From Cordylochernes scorpioides (lineage: Eukaryota > Arthropoda > Arachnida > Pseudoscorpiones > Chernetidae): 64,000 bases of DNA. Below the pieces are notes generated by a model. That model was not told the origin of the DNA. It ran no database searches and saw only the letters and a program-made list of their open reading frames with translations. The stretch is taken from the NCBI GenBank assembly GCA_030710605.1, contig CP092863.1, positions 63,836,438 through 63,900,437 of the forward strand. The letters are read 5' to 3'. The position numbers were made by a program, and so were the translations under genes. How positions within the stretch are numbered: the stretch's first letter is position 1; each line of letters starts with the position of its first letter. Below are positions 32,606-43,463 of this stretch, one piece after another.

Positions 32606-33033
32606 TTTTTATCCTGTTCTTCTTTCTTATCTTTTTCATCCTGCAGTGTTTTTTAGCGATGTTTGGTCAAATCTTACATTTCTTCATTACTACTGTTATA
32701 TGGTCAGCATACCACTTTAGTAAGGTATGTCCCCCAATTTCCTACATTTTTTTTTTACTTTAGGGCAATTTTTTATGTCTTACTTATATCCATATTATAA
32801 AGACAGTCCAACTTCTTTACATCACAACACCCCGGGGGATTAGAGAATTTTTAGTTCAATTATAGGCAGTTAAGATTATCAATGCATATCGTACAATATT
32901 CACTGCTAGTGAACATTTATCTATAGGACCTTTTGTTGCCAATACTTAAGAGAATATAAAAAAACATAGGACTCCTTTCCCCTCAAATTAAACATCAAAA
33001 CTAAATGCCAGCTATTGACCGTCGCCCCAAACT

Positions 33034-33187
33034 AAAGGTAATAACACCAAATCCAAATGAATAGTATGTGACGTTTTTTGTCATCAGACAAAAGTACTTA
33101 TTAAAGTGTTTTATTTATGATGTAATTATTTGGATTTGGTCTTATTTATCTTGTGTTTCTAATCTATAATCCAAATTGTATTCTATC
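33034..33187. repeat. Snapback repeat
   Basis: Arms AAAGGTAATAACACCAAATC and GGATTTGGTCTTATTTATCT with the tail TCTAATCTATAATCCAAAT; centre shortened. Confidence 0.7.
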
Positions 33188-33269
33188 ATTCTTGGGCATC
33201 ATTTTCATAGATTTTTTGGATAGAGGAAAAACTATTACAGAAAAAATACACTAGTTTCCTTCTTCGTCT

Positions 33270-33603
33270 TTCTCATCTCCACCCAATCATATCAGGGTAT
33301 CAAGCGACAACCATCATGATTGGGTGAAGTAGAATGTGTCTACCTTTGTTATTGAGACTGGGAGCACTACACTCAGTAGCAGGCTGACTTAACTACAAAA
33401 GAAATGGCCGCCTCTGACATGAGGAACAGATGCCATGGGCAGCCGCTCTTAACATGAAGTACAGACGCATCCTGTATCCCTGGATCAGGAGCCCTTACAG
33501 AGTACTATCAGCCGGGTCAGCTGAGCCCAGGTTTTTTAGTGAGCTTGTTACTGCTCCCGCTCCTGCTTTTTCATCCGGGCTTGGGACCGGCAAAGGGGGA
33601 GTT
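33270..33603 (+). repeat. SINE-like repeat (TCCGCC ... AGAAAGAAG family)
   Basis: Same order of motifs as 27205-27552, with small indels. Confidence 0.75.
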
Positions 33604-34461
33604 AATACTACAGTGAGTTAGTAGAATGCTCCGATAAGAGATTGAAAATGACCCAGCTCCATTTGGTAAAAGAAGTGTTTTTTTTTTTTTCACTTTGACA
33701 ATTTACTAGTACATTCATCCATAGTTGTTGAAGCAAAACAGCATGGATACAATGTCGCCACATCCCTAGTATTCACCCAACCTGGCTGATTGGACTTTTT
33801 ACCACACCTGAGGAATTGTCATTGTTGAGACAGTGGTGTAGTGTAGGATTCTTGTTTTTGGAGGGATATAGTTGGGATGTGGTTGGAGGAAATGTATGTA
33901 GTCACTAAAAGGAACTTTGAAAATAATAATAGTTTGAATTTGAGAAAAATTAAAAGTGAATTCTCATTATGAACACAAATTCCTTTTGAGTATCCCCCCT
34001 TTTTTGTATATACCTATTTTCCAAAGTGCCTTATATAAATCTTTTAAGATCTTAAGCAGAGAGGCGAGGACAAAATATTTTTGCCAAAAAACAATATAAT
34101 AACTTTAATGGAAATAACTTTTCTGTCAAAATATCCATTTTCAAAATTGAATGTTTTTATCTCTAAACAGAAAAAATGTATATGTGTATACACTTGGAAT
34201 TCAAAGGAATTAGCTACATGTTACATATTGTCAATGTCAATGATTGAGTTGGCCTGGATTTTTCTAGGGTGCATGTGGGTGGTAATTTTATTATTTCATT
34301 TTCAATTCTGTCAATTTTGTATTTTTTTGCAGACAGAGCCAAATTTACAGAACTGGATGGCTATCAAAGGACACTAAGTAAAACTTGGATCTCACCAAGG
34401 TAGAATGTTAGTGCTACCAAGGGCAATAGTGATTGTATTATTATTATTTTTTAAATTTTAA
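33604..34461. other. Intronic or intergenic sequence, nothing recognised
   Basis: AT-rich, no repeat family matched. An open frame at 34081-34377 has no supporting feature. Confidence 0.4.
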
Positions 34462-34768
34462 TTATCCCTTGTACATGTGGCACAGGCCATAATAATCATG
34501 GTGGATAGAAGTTGGTGACTGCTTTTTACTCTAAGTGCACCACATGTCTACACATGTGAAAAGCAGTTTGACTTTAGCACTTACAATTGTGCCAGAGCCT
34601 CGTATGGTTACTTGCACTCGCTGGTGGGGTTGGACTTTGGCAAGAATCAGGAGCCATTGAAGCATTTTTTATTTTTTAATTAGAAAAAAAGTTTTCAATG
34701 CAGTTTCAATCACAGGTCGTAGTGATGGAAAACCAACGGTTTAGACTATCCTTCCACCAAACCCCTCA
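34462..34768 (-). repeat. tRNA-headed SINE
   Basis: Reverse orientation: TTATCCCTTGTACATGTGG to the head near 34700-34765 (AAAACCAACGGTTTAGAC and TCCTTCCACC). The B-box is mutated. Confidence 0.8.
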
Positions 34769-35200
34769 GATTAGAGTGGCTCCATGCTGGACTCCGGAGG
34801 AGAACCTTAGCTCGAGGTACCGGAGTGCGTCCACCGGTGGCGGATCGTGGAACGGCCTGTAAGCCCTACAGGTTAGCTGCGATATAAGCAGGTTGTTGTT
34901 ACCTGGCGAATAAGCAGTCGCAGACCATGAGCAATAGTGCTGTCAGGCAGAGAACTGCACCAAATGGATTCTTCTTTTGAGGATAAACCCCAACATCTTT
35001 CTGTTACCTCTCTTTAGATTCTTGTGCTATTGGTAGCCATTTCATAGGAAATAGAGTTATTCTGGTCTGCAAATGTTTTTTTCTTTTAAGGATAGACACC
35101 AACAGCTTTTTGTTACCTATCTTCAGATGCTTGTGCTATTGGTAACCATTTCATAGGAAATGAAGTTTATTCTGCTTTGCTACACTCTGGACTTTGTGAA
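34769..35200 (+). repeat. Diverged SINE-like sequence with an internal duplication
   Basis: TGGACTCCGGAGGAGAACC and GAATAAGCAGTCGCAGACCA resemble 51440-51570. TTGTGCTATTGGTAGCCATT recurs as TTGTGCTATTGGTAACCATT about 100 bp later, an internal direct repeat. Confidence 0.5.
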
Positions 35201-35494
35201 TTTGAACTAATAAGCCTTGGTAGAAACTTCTATGATATCATAGAATCCTGGATATGCCAGGTGGAATTGATTTGACCAAGTTGTAAAATACATTTAAGAC
35301 ATAGGTCCTAATTACAGCCTATATGTATGTACAACCTGTACGTATCAGAAAAAAATAGGATTCAGTATTCCTGGATCAGACTTGAATCTCCTGTGTTATG
35401 TACACAGAAGGAAGTGTGTTAAAAAGCACCTTATAAGTAGCTATGCTGCAGTGAATTCATCCAATCTCTATATTCTAACCTTTTGCTCTTCTAG

Positions 35495-35598
35495 AAAACC
35501 TATTCAGAAAACTTTGGAAAGACCTCTACAAAAATCTCCAAGACTGCGGTGTAATTGGAGGCAACCAGCTCACAAGTGGGGACAACAAGGAAATAATG
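35495..35598 (+). CDS. Gene X, proposed second coding exon
   Basis: After the acceptor CTCTTCTAG, the two bases AA complete the split codon left by the phase-1 donor at 31464, giving a continuous frame (ENLFRKLWKDLYKNLQDCG then VIGGNQLTSGDNKEIM). The peptide is amphipathic and protein-like; another frame of the same DNA is also open. The 3' boundary is uncertain: ATG followed by GTTGGT is a weak donor. The same exon is present in reverse at 63910-64000. Confidence 0.5.
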
Positions 35599-35849
35599 GT
35601 TGGTTTCACATTGTATAATCTCGTTCCCAACATGTTTGATTTATTTGTGAAACATTCGCGTCTTAATGTTTTCATTTGTTATATATAGATGACATGCCTA
35701 ACTGGCCTTGTTCTCATTGTTTGCGGAATGCAAATTCCGCTCAATGCAAATATTTATATATAATTCTACTGTCCTAAAAGCTTATGTCCATGGTTTGCTT
35801 AAATACCATTTCTATGATTCCACCCATGAATGATCCAATACAGTATTAG

Positions 35850-36010
35850 AGCTCTAAAGAAGCGGTCTGGTAGATTGAGAGAATTGGAGAAACCGCTGAG
35901 GGTTCACCACTGATGAGACAAGCCCTCCCAATATTTTTTCATCGCAGTAGGGACAGTAGAAGTTTGATTTATTTGTGAAAAGAAATATTTGCGTCATAAT
36001 GTATCCAGTT
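35850..36010 (+). repeat. MITE fragment (CTGATGAGCC family)
   Basis: GAGAAACCGCTGAGGGTTC, ACCACTGATGAGACAAGCCC, CATCGCAGTAGGGACAGTAG. A Tigger-like CAGTAGAACCTCACAATAG end follows at 36051. Confidence 0.7.
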
Positions 36011-36163
36011 TTGTTTAGTCCTCTGGCATCTTTAATCATTCAGAGATCTACAGTAGAACCTCACAATAGAAGTCACTTTATACCAACAACTTGGTTGTAG
36101 CATCGTAGTTCTTAAAAAGTCCCTAGTTTGTAAGCTCCAATTGTTATAAGGCACAATTTGGAT

Positions 36164-37035
36164 TATAGATTAGAAACACATTGATACACAGAAAACTGTA
36201 CATTCATGGACAAAACTTAAGGACGTTGTACTTTTTAGCATGTATATTTGGATTCACACAAATAACTCTAAAAGATATTTGATATGCAGTGATCTTTATT
36301 GAAGACATACCAGATATATATATATAACCAAGTGTGAACACCCTCCTTCTCCTTCAAAAAATAAATGACCGGCGACATTAAAGATTTTCCATTAGATTAG
36401 AAATATATTGTGATACACAGAAAACTGTACACTCATGGACAAAACTTAAGGACGTTGTACTTTTTAGCATGTATATTTGGATTCAGACAAATAACTCTAA
36501 AAGATATTTGATATACAGTGATCTTTATTGAATACATACCAGATAACCAAGTGTGAACAGCCTCCTTCTCCTTCAAAAAATAAATGACCGGAGACATTAA
36601 AGATTTTCCATTAGATTAGAAATACATTGTGATACACAGAAAACTGTACACTCATGGACAAAACTTAAGGACGTTGTACTTTTTAGCATGTATATTTGGA
36701 TTCAGACAAATAACTCTAAAAGATATTTGATATACAGTGATCTTTATTGAAGACACATCAGATAACCAAGTATGAACAGCCTCTGTCTCCTTCAAAAAAT
36801 AAATGACCGGCGACATTAAAGATTTTCCATTAGATTAGAAATATATTGTGATACACAGAAAACTGTACACTCATGGACAAAACTTAAGGACGTTGTATTT
36901 AGCATTTATATTTGGATTCAGACAAATAACTCAAATTTGATATACAGTGATCTTTATTGAAGACACATCAGATAACCAAGTATGAACAGCCTCTGTCTCC
37001 TTCAAAAAATAGATGACTGGCGATATCAAAGACTT
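36164..37035 (+). repeat. 219-bp tandem repeat, four copies
   Basis: The phrase CATGGACAAAACTTAAGGAC recurs at about 36205, 36434, 36653 and 36872 (spacings 229, 219, 219). Each unit also has ATTTGATATACAGTGATC and CTTCAAAAAATAAATGACCG. The copy in the right arm also has four units. Confidence 0.9.
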
Positions 37036-37099
37036 TCCACTAGAGTTTTTTCCATGAGTAGAGAAGTTTCATCTAGCAAGAGTCTTCTCTCATGGAGGT

Positions 37100-37133
37100 G
37101 ATGACTGATGACGCTCGTAACTGTATATAGAAT
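37100..37133 (-). mobile_element. Helitron 5' end fragment
   Basis: GATGACGCTCGTAACTGTA then TATAGAA is the same terminal sequence as the 5' end of the Helitron at 38014-38422, in the same orientation. Confidence 0.55.
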
Positions 37134-37312
37134 ACAACAAGTTTTTTAATGGGGACCTTATACCCTACACAGGATTCACCCAGGAGATGAGTTATTTACA
37201 GGTGATCTTTCATTTACATATCCATTTACATACAGCTCTCTTTTCTCAATGTTTCTTCTCTTGCGCAGCCCTGTAAGCTAGTTTATATATTATATATATT
37301 TACAATTTTTAG

Positions 37313-37605
37313 ATACAAGAAAATAAGACCTAATCCAAATATATAGTGTGTTACGTTTCGGTAACAGCATTGTTACCATTTTCAGACAAAAGAATAAAAT
37401 CAGATACAAGAAAATAAGACCTAAACCAAATAAATAAATAGTGTGTTACGTTTTGGTAACAGCATTGTTACCATCATCAGACAAAATAATTTTATTCTTC
37501 ATCATTTTATTCTTTTGTCTGAAGATGGTAACAACGTTGTTAACCGAAATGTCACACACTATTTATATATTTGGATTAGGTCTTATTTTCTTGTATCTAT
37601 AATCC
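37313..37605. repeat. Snapback repeat, double copy with target duplication
   Basis: ACAAGAAAATAAGACCTAAT arms and the tail to GTGCTGTATC. ACAATTTTT flanks both sides (just before 37310 and after 37605), a 9-bp target duplication. Confidence 0.8.
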
Positions 37606-37792
37606 AAATTGTGCTGTATCATTTGAACAATTTTTGTTTGTTCTCTAATCATAGTTTCTTTTTTTTTTTTTTTTACCTCTCAAGTTACAGGGTGTATCAG
37701 GTAAATTTGAGAATAACTTTGGCAGTCCATAAGACAAATACTACTTTAAATCTTAATGAAAATTTGCCTTTCTCATTCTGTAGTCATGTACA

Positions 37793-38446
37793 CAAGGTAA
37801 TAAGACCAAATCCAAATAAATAAATCGTGTGTGATGTTTCGATAACAACGTTGTTACCATCTTCAGACAAAAGTACTGAATGTACTTTTTTTACTTCATT
37901 TTTCTACTTCATTCAGTACTTTTGTCTGAAGATGGTAACAACGATGTTACCAAAACGCCACATACTATTTATTTTTTTGGGATTTGGTCTTATTACCTTG
38001 TGTTTATAATCTACTAGCCGAATGACCCAGGCAACGCCCGTGTTTTACCCGATTGAATGTTTTGATTCAAATACTATTTGTTACACAATTATAAATTGGC
38101 GCCTTAAATAAATGCATAAATTAGTTAATAACTATAGCCTATGTGCTTTATCTGTCTATGTACTGTTGGCTTCCGTAGGCGTCTCTTACTGGGAAAATGA
38201 AAGAGAGGATTCCATTTAGTTGTTAACTAATATATGCATTTATTTAAGGAGCGACCCGCTCCAACACAATAGTTACAAAAACCAAAAAGCGAGTGGGGGG
38301 GGCAAAGTCAAAAACAAAGTGTCTCGCGTAGTGGTGGCGTGATCGTAGCCAACCAATAGGAGAGCGCCATTCCAAAAAAAAGCAAACGGTGACAGAGATG
38401 ACGCTCGTAACTGTATATAGAATAATCCAAATTGTGCCTTATCCTC
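37793..38446 (+). repeat. Snapback repeat inside the maT relic, with 13-bp target duplication
   Basis: CACAAGGTAATAAGACC at the left and the tail ending GTGCCTTATC at the right are flanked by CTGTAGTCATGTA on both sides. Removing the element rejoins the maT leader. The long duplication is typical of target-primed insertion rather than of a TA-specific DNA transposon. The tail is itself split by a Helitron. Confidence 0.85.
38014..38422 (-). mobile_element. Non-autonomous Helitron inside the snapback tail
   Basis: Minus sense: 5' TTCTATATACAGTTACGAG, 3' hairpin and CTAG (plus-strand CTAGCCGAATGACCC), inserted between A and T of ATAATCTATAATCC, the same position hit by the Helitron at 29048. 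It contains an inner inverted repeat with TTAA ends (about 38103-38251, AAATAAATGCAT) and a GC-rich block with a C-run. Confidence 0.8.
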
Positions 38447-38639
38447 TGTAGTCATGTAAAATGTAACAGTACATGAGTGTACAGTGTAGTGAGGAACAAT
38501 AATCGTAAATTTTAAAATTGAAAAAATTAGCTTCTGCGGGAAGGAACCCCTAAGAGATAGTGTAACTTGAACCTTTCCAGTTCACATGAGCATTTGTTTA
38601 TGTAAGCATAGAGGTTGTTGTATACTGCACTCCTAATAC

Positions 38640-39254
38640 AATCAGCTTGCACATCTCTCCTTAAATCCCCATATTATCAAATATAATTGAAAAAATAAAT
38701 CATGTTTTGCAAGTAGAAATATATTTATTAGTGCATACAATAATAAAAAGTAATAAAAAATAATAGATATTTTAATAAAGTATGATATTTCCGTAAACAA
38801 TCCCCCAAAATGAAGAGCTGGTTTGTCACTATAGGTTTCACTATTAAAACCTGTTATTTTTCCTATAAACCAGGTGTGAATTAGGAAAAACAGACCTTGA
38901 ACTCTGACAGTCTGGGTGTTAGCATTGTGGAACTGATTTTTCATCCTTTCCAAGCTTGCTGAAGTTGAAGCTTTCATAGTTTTTGGACATTCATTCTGTC
39001 ATGGTTTCACAAGATTTTCCACCAACTGTTCGCTGATGGGCCTCTCAGGGTATAAAATAAAATGTTTGTTGCTAAAGCTGCTTCCAAAACTTAACACAAT
39101 TCATCTTCACACAATTTCATAAGAGATATAAGATAGTGAGAGAGATATGGGTCATTATGCCTGAAAGCTTGAAGTGTTGGTAATAAAAGAAGACATCCTT
39201 GGAGACTTGTTGATTGTGATCAAAGGGTTCTAACCATTTATGGTAAGATATGGT
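38640..39254. other. Intergenic sequence in the left arm
   Basis: Open frames at 38642-38977 on the minus strand are conserved in the right arm only because the DNA is duplicated. No gene evidence. Confidence 0.35.
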
Positions 39255-39452
39255 CACAAGGTAATAAGACCAAATCCAAATAAATAAGTAGTGTGTGACG
39301 TTTCGGTAACAGTGTTGTTACCATCTTTATACAAAAGTACAGTTGTCTGAAGATGGTAACAACGCTGAAACGTCACACACTATTTATTTATTTATTTAAA
39401 TTTGGTTTTATTACCTTGTGTTGATAATCTATAATCTAAATTGTGCCTTATC
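39255..39452 (+). repeat. Snapback repeat with target duplication
   Basis: A short, clean copy: CACAAGGTAATAAGACC, arm, small loop with TACAGTTGTCTGAAGATGG, complementary arm, tail GTGCCTTATC. AGATATGGT flanks both sides. Confidence 0.85.
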
Positions 39453-39804
39453 ACAGTGAGATATGGTCTAATTACCCTATTAGAAGACATGTTCATACAC
39501 TTACAAATTATATTAGCAAGCCTTTTTTTTTCTAGGTGTATATGATGTATGAATTGACAGTATAACTTGTAGACCTCAAAAAAAAAAAAAAAAATTTCTC
39601 CACCATTTTACAGTTGTTCTGATAAAGTTGTACAATAGTAGCCAGCAACATCTACACCTCCCATATTTGAAGTGTAGTCTATAATGGCAGTAAGTTTTTA
39701 ATTTCTTCCGAACCACATCTATTTTTCTTGTTGACTAGCTGTGTTGAAGCTGTGTGAAATAAAGAGGCAAGATGAACCATATGCTTCTTCTCCCAACAGA
39801 ATGA

Positions 39805-40019
39805 GAATAATAAAGCACAATTTGGATTATAGATTATAAATACAAGGTAATAAGACCTAATCCAAATAATTTAATAGTGTGTGACGTTTCGGTAACAGCA
39901 TTGTCACCATCATCAGACAATTTTTCTCATTTATTCTTTTTGTCTGATGATGGTGACAATGCTGTTGCTGAAATGTCGCACACTATTAAATTATTTGGAT
40001 CCGGTCTTATTTTCTTGTA
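39805..40019 (+). repeat. Snapback repeat with target duplication
   Basis: From AAAGCACAATTTGGATTATA to GGTCTTATTTTCTTGT. Flanks AGAATGAGAATA and AGAGTGGGAATA agree at 10 of 12 bases. Confidence 0.75.
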
Positions 40020-40216
40020 GAGTGGGAATAGTTTTTTTTCTGGAGGCAAGAGTTTGCCCCCACTGAAAGTAGTGTTTTTTTTTTTCTTTTTCAGTTCCTG
40101 TTGACTTCCTTGTCAGTTTGGCATCATTAGGTGGATTTGCATTCTAGAAAGTTATTCAATAAGGATGAAATTTGTGTAAAATCTATCCATGAAAATATGA
40201 AAGCATCTAGCTCTTC

Positions 40217-40445
40217 AAGATGTTTCCCTCAGACTCTTCAAATTCGTTGTTGTTTCTTATCCCCTTGTGTAAAGATTATACGAATTCCATGATCTCATGG
40301 AATGGGGTGTAGCTTTCATTGATCATGGCACTAATATCCAGGCACACTTTGGTGAAAGTCTGACTTTGCCTGTAGTTTGAGGCTGTTCCTAACATGGAAG
40401 CCTTTGCTGCCGACTCTAACATGATTACAGACGCAACTCCTCCCT
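40217..40445 (-). repeat. SINE-like repeat with LINE-type tail
   Basis: In minus sense it ends ACACAAGGGGATAAGAAAC, the same tail as the LINE at 55980-57944. The body (GGCCTCAAATTACAGAT-like, here CTGTAGTTTGAGGCTGTTCC) matches 51600-51830. Confidence 0.65.
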
Positions 40446-40779
40446 ATATAATTCAAATTTGTAAATTTCAGTAGCTTGGGAAATAATATCAGCATCGAAA
40501 TAGGAAAAAAAACATTTTCAGTTGATGAATAATTCATACGAAAAAGAGATTAGGAGAGAGCAGACAGTATAAGCTATGTTGAAAAAGTGAAAAAATGCAA
40601 GCAAAATAATAAATTGATTCAAGAGGGAATTGGAATACAGCAAGATTATCAAGTGATTTCTAGGAAATATGACACTGGTGCCAGTCTTACCCTCTCTCAC
40701 CCCGTTTTCTCACAGAAGTCACTGATAGTGGCTTGCAGCCAGCTAACAAACCCTAACACAAAGCCATTGACAGTGGTTT

Positions 40780-41677
40780 GCGTACCAGTAAGGGTTAAGT
40801 TGCTCAAAATCACTTTTTGTCTTGTCAAGAAGCAGTTTGAAGAGGCAGACAGTAACATAGAGGTGTGGGGGTCGAGAGACTTCCTTCCAGCCTGCTGGGA
40901 TAATAGACCATGGCAAACATACAAGCGGGGCCTGGAAATAGGAGATGCCCACCGCTGCGTGGCAGATCGGGGGAATTCAATGAGAACAGAATCGACATTC
41001 TAGGGTGTTGTCTGTCCTTTTGTCTTCCTTTATCAACTTCATATAAAAATGTAGCTCTAATACGTAATACTAATAAACACTAACTTTGTAATACTTTTCT
41101 GGGACATCGCTGGACTTAATAAATCGACATACTTGGACAGGATAAGAGGTGAATAATTTATAAAAAATGTCAAGGAGAAGATTGATGGAAACCTTTGGAA
41201 GAGCTTGAGGGCCATAGCCAAGGAAATGGACATTTGCTCTACATCAATGCCATGGAGACTGTTGTGAAGCCTTGGATGGACATGGTGGCCTCAGGAAGGA
41301 AGTATGTCTTCCAACAGGACCCCAGCCCACAAAGCAAAAATAGTGGCTGGCACTCAACCTTCCTGGAGTCCTGATATTTGGCCCCCTAACTCTCCAGACT
41401 ACAAATCTACCCACATCCAGTCTGTAAAGAAAGCAGTTCACACAGTGATGACCCAAATGGACAAGATCATTGTCGCCAAGACCTGTGCTTTATTCAGCAC
41501 TCACCTCGAGACTGTTGTAGCTCATAATGGTAACTATATATATATATATTGAATAAATTAAAACTTTATCCTTTTATCTACTACCATGCCAAATTTAATT
41601 TTTTTTTTTTTTTTACTTGCACTACATTTCACTTAAAATTCCATTGTGGTTATTCCCAATTTACCTGATATACCCTG
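40780..41677 (+). pseudogene. maT transposase, deleted and interrupted
   Basis: N-terminal VKKQFEEADSN, then the LTR-like repeat at 40866-41132, then VKEKIDGN, a jump from the end of the second HTH (AIAKEMD) straight to the region before the second catalytic Asp, and DIWPPNSPDYKS. The block with the first Asp is deleted. The right terminus CAATTTACCTGATATACCCT ends at 41677. Confidence 0.85.
40866..41132 (+). repeat. LTR-like dispersed repeat, copy 2
   Basis: Sister of 14515-14782 (GAGAGACTTCCTTCCAGC through ACATTCTAGGGTGTTGTC to CATCGCTGGACTTAATAAAT). It lies inside the maT pseudogene and replaces about 30 bp. Possibly a solo LTR. Confidence 0.6.
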
Positions 41678-42062
41678 TATAATCTACAAAAAAATCGTTG
41701 TTACCAATGATAAGGTACAATTCGGATTATAAATTAGAAATTTAGTCATATTACTTAACATTGTTGTAGCAATTAAATCTTTAAACCCAAATAGTAAGTG
41801 AGGCGTAATAAAGGAAAGCAAGCATAAAATGGCTGGTTGTTTCTTCCCCATTGCTCCAAACAATAGAATGGAATTGTTTACTATTGGACGTAATGGAAAT
41901 GAGGCTTGTGGATCTATTGGGAACATATAAATGTTTTATATAAATTCTACAAGGCTGCAGTCACCGTTCGGAGGAGATTGTTGGATTTTCTGAATGTTGT
42001 GGTTCATTTGGATGAGGAAAGTGAAGATTAGAACACAGCTGATTCCACACTCGTCTTTTCAG

Positions 42063-42181
42063 CGATACGCTAACCTTGGTATATACACTGTGAAATCTGT
42101 GGCCACTGGACACATGTCAGACCTGGAGACTGTTGTTGTGTTCTGTACTGCCTGGAGCTCCATCTATGCTTCCTTCCTGAG
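42063..42181 (+). CDS. Candidate internal exon (unknown gene, possibly gene X)
   Basis: After CTCGTCTTTTCAG, 119 bases read RYANLGIYTVKSVATGHMSD and on to YASFLR, ending at a good donor CTGAG followed by GTAAAT. Start phase is 0, the end leaves two bases. It is the only exon-like interval between 35.6 and 49 kb on this strand and would be in phase with the proposed exon at 35495-35598. No homologue recognised. Confidence 0.4.
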
Positions 42182-42888
42182 GTAAATCTGTATAAGACAT
42201 AACAAAGCTATATGTATGTGTGTATATTAGGAACATGTGCTTTTTATGATGATCAAATATATCTCCAAAGGTGCAACAATAGGAAGTCCAATATCACCAA
42301 ATACAGCTTGTATCACTATAAGCTAATTAGAAATCAAAGCTCTAAATTCGCTCTTAAAAATGATGTTTAATAGAATGGATTGTTTTGAGGTTGGCTCCAT
42401 TTACCTGGATACAATGTGGATTCTTTTCCTATTTGGCTTCTAAGACACAATCCAAATTAAGTAATTTGTGTGATATTTCTGCAATGCAGCGTTATCTTGT
42501 TAATCTAATTTGTAAGTGTATGAACATGGCTTCTATAGGGTAGGTAATTAGATCATATGGGGGTTCGTTTCCCATCCCTGGACACTTTTTTTTTTCCGTT
42601 TATCATTACTCTTCACAATTCATCCTTTCATACTTCACCCCTAAGGATAGAAATAATCGTTATTTCTCCTTAAAATAGGATTTTTCCTTCAAAAGAAACA
42701 TTTGTGGTATAATTGTCCAAATTTGGTTATACAATTAGACCCTATCTCTCTCCATCTTATTTTATATATTTCTTATGAAATTGTATGAAAACAAATGATG
42801 TTAAATAGTTTGGGGGCAGCTTTAGTAACAAACATTCTATTTCAGAATCAACGTCTCCAAGGATAAGTGTCTTTTTTTTTTTTTTGGC

Positions 42889-43190
42889 TTATCCCTAGTA
42901 CACGTGGTACAGGCCATGATAATCATGGTGGGTAGAAGTAGGCGACTGCTTTTACTGTAAGTGCATTACATGTCTACACATGTGAAAAGCAGTTTGACTT
43001 TGCACTTACAAATGTACCAGAGCCCCATTTGGTTACTTGCACTCGCTGGTTGGGTTGGACTTTTGCAAGAATCGGGGGCCATTGGAGAATTTTTTTTTTT
43101 TTAACATAAAAAAGTGCCCAGTGTAGGAATCAAACCCGGGTCGTAGCAGTCGAAAACCAACGGTTTAGACCATCCTCCCACCTACCCCCT
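42889..43190 (-). repeat. tRNA-headed SINE
   Basis: Reverse orientation, nearly full length; ends in the head with GAATCAAACCCGGGTCGTAG and ACGGTTTAGACCATCC. Confidence 0.85.
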
Positions 43191-43463
43191 AAGTGTCTTC
43201 TTTCATTTCCAAGACACTTATCCTTGGAGACCTGTTGTTAATTCTGATTGTGATCAAAGGATTATAACCATTTAAACATTTTATTTCATACCCTGAGATA
43301 CTTCAATTAGAGTTTGACAAGGATTGAAGAGTTCCTGAAATATTACAGCTTTAAAACTTGGTTTTTTTTTTTTTGGAAGCCATGTTAAATATGATCAGAC
43401 AACTTCCTGATTACAGACAGTAAGCTGGTTATCTTAACTATCTTGAGACATATTGCACTAAGG

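Larger units (their letters stand above)
31465..35494 (+). other. Intron of gene X (proposed)
   Basis: Bounded by the GTAAGT donor at 31465 and an acceptor TTGCTCTTCTAG at 35494. It contains a pogo-like MITE, snapback repeats, a SINE-like repeat and a tRNA-headed SINE. A possible micro-exon after TTTTTTGCAG at 34332 would also be in phase at its start but then meets a stop or a weak donor, so it was left out. Confidence 0.5.
37688..38590 (+). pseudogene. maT transposon relic, split by nested elements
   Basis: The 5' terminus CAGGGTGTATCAGG at 37688 and leader (TTTGGCAGTCCATAAGACAA) continue until 37792 and resume at 38447 with TGTAACAGTACATGAGTG and then GGAACCCCTAAGAGATAG, which match the intact maT at 49208. 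Only the leader and first transposase codons remain. Confidence 0.75.
35508..40109 (+). repeat. Left arm of a 4.6-kb inverted duplication
   Basis: The whole segment reappears reverse-complemented at 59361-64000, with the same order of nested elements: MITE, four 219-bp repeats, snapback copies, maT relic, Helitron. Base changes are few, and indels of about 10-13 bp occur (for example near 35630 and 35695). The homology ends at 40109, which matches the first base after the N gap. Confidence 0.95.

Noticed and set aside
34332..34395. Micro-exon of gene X after TTTTTTGCAG
   Set aside because: It starts in a suitable phase but runs into TAG, or needs a weak donor that breaks the phase with the next exon; direct splicing to 35495 fits better.
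37443..38009. ORFs in the snapback repeats with CDVSITTLLPSSDKSTECT and similar
   Set aside because: The same peptide appears wherever the repeat arm occurs, on both strands, so it reflects the repeat and not a protein.
38642..38977. 111-codon ORF present in both inverted arms
   Set aside because: Its conservation is due to the duplication itself; no motif and an AT-rich codon pattern.
42530..42600. tRNA-like sequence with GGGGGTTCGTTTCCC
   Set aside because: Only a B-box-like piece is present; no acceptor or anticodon stems.
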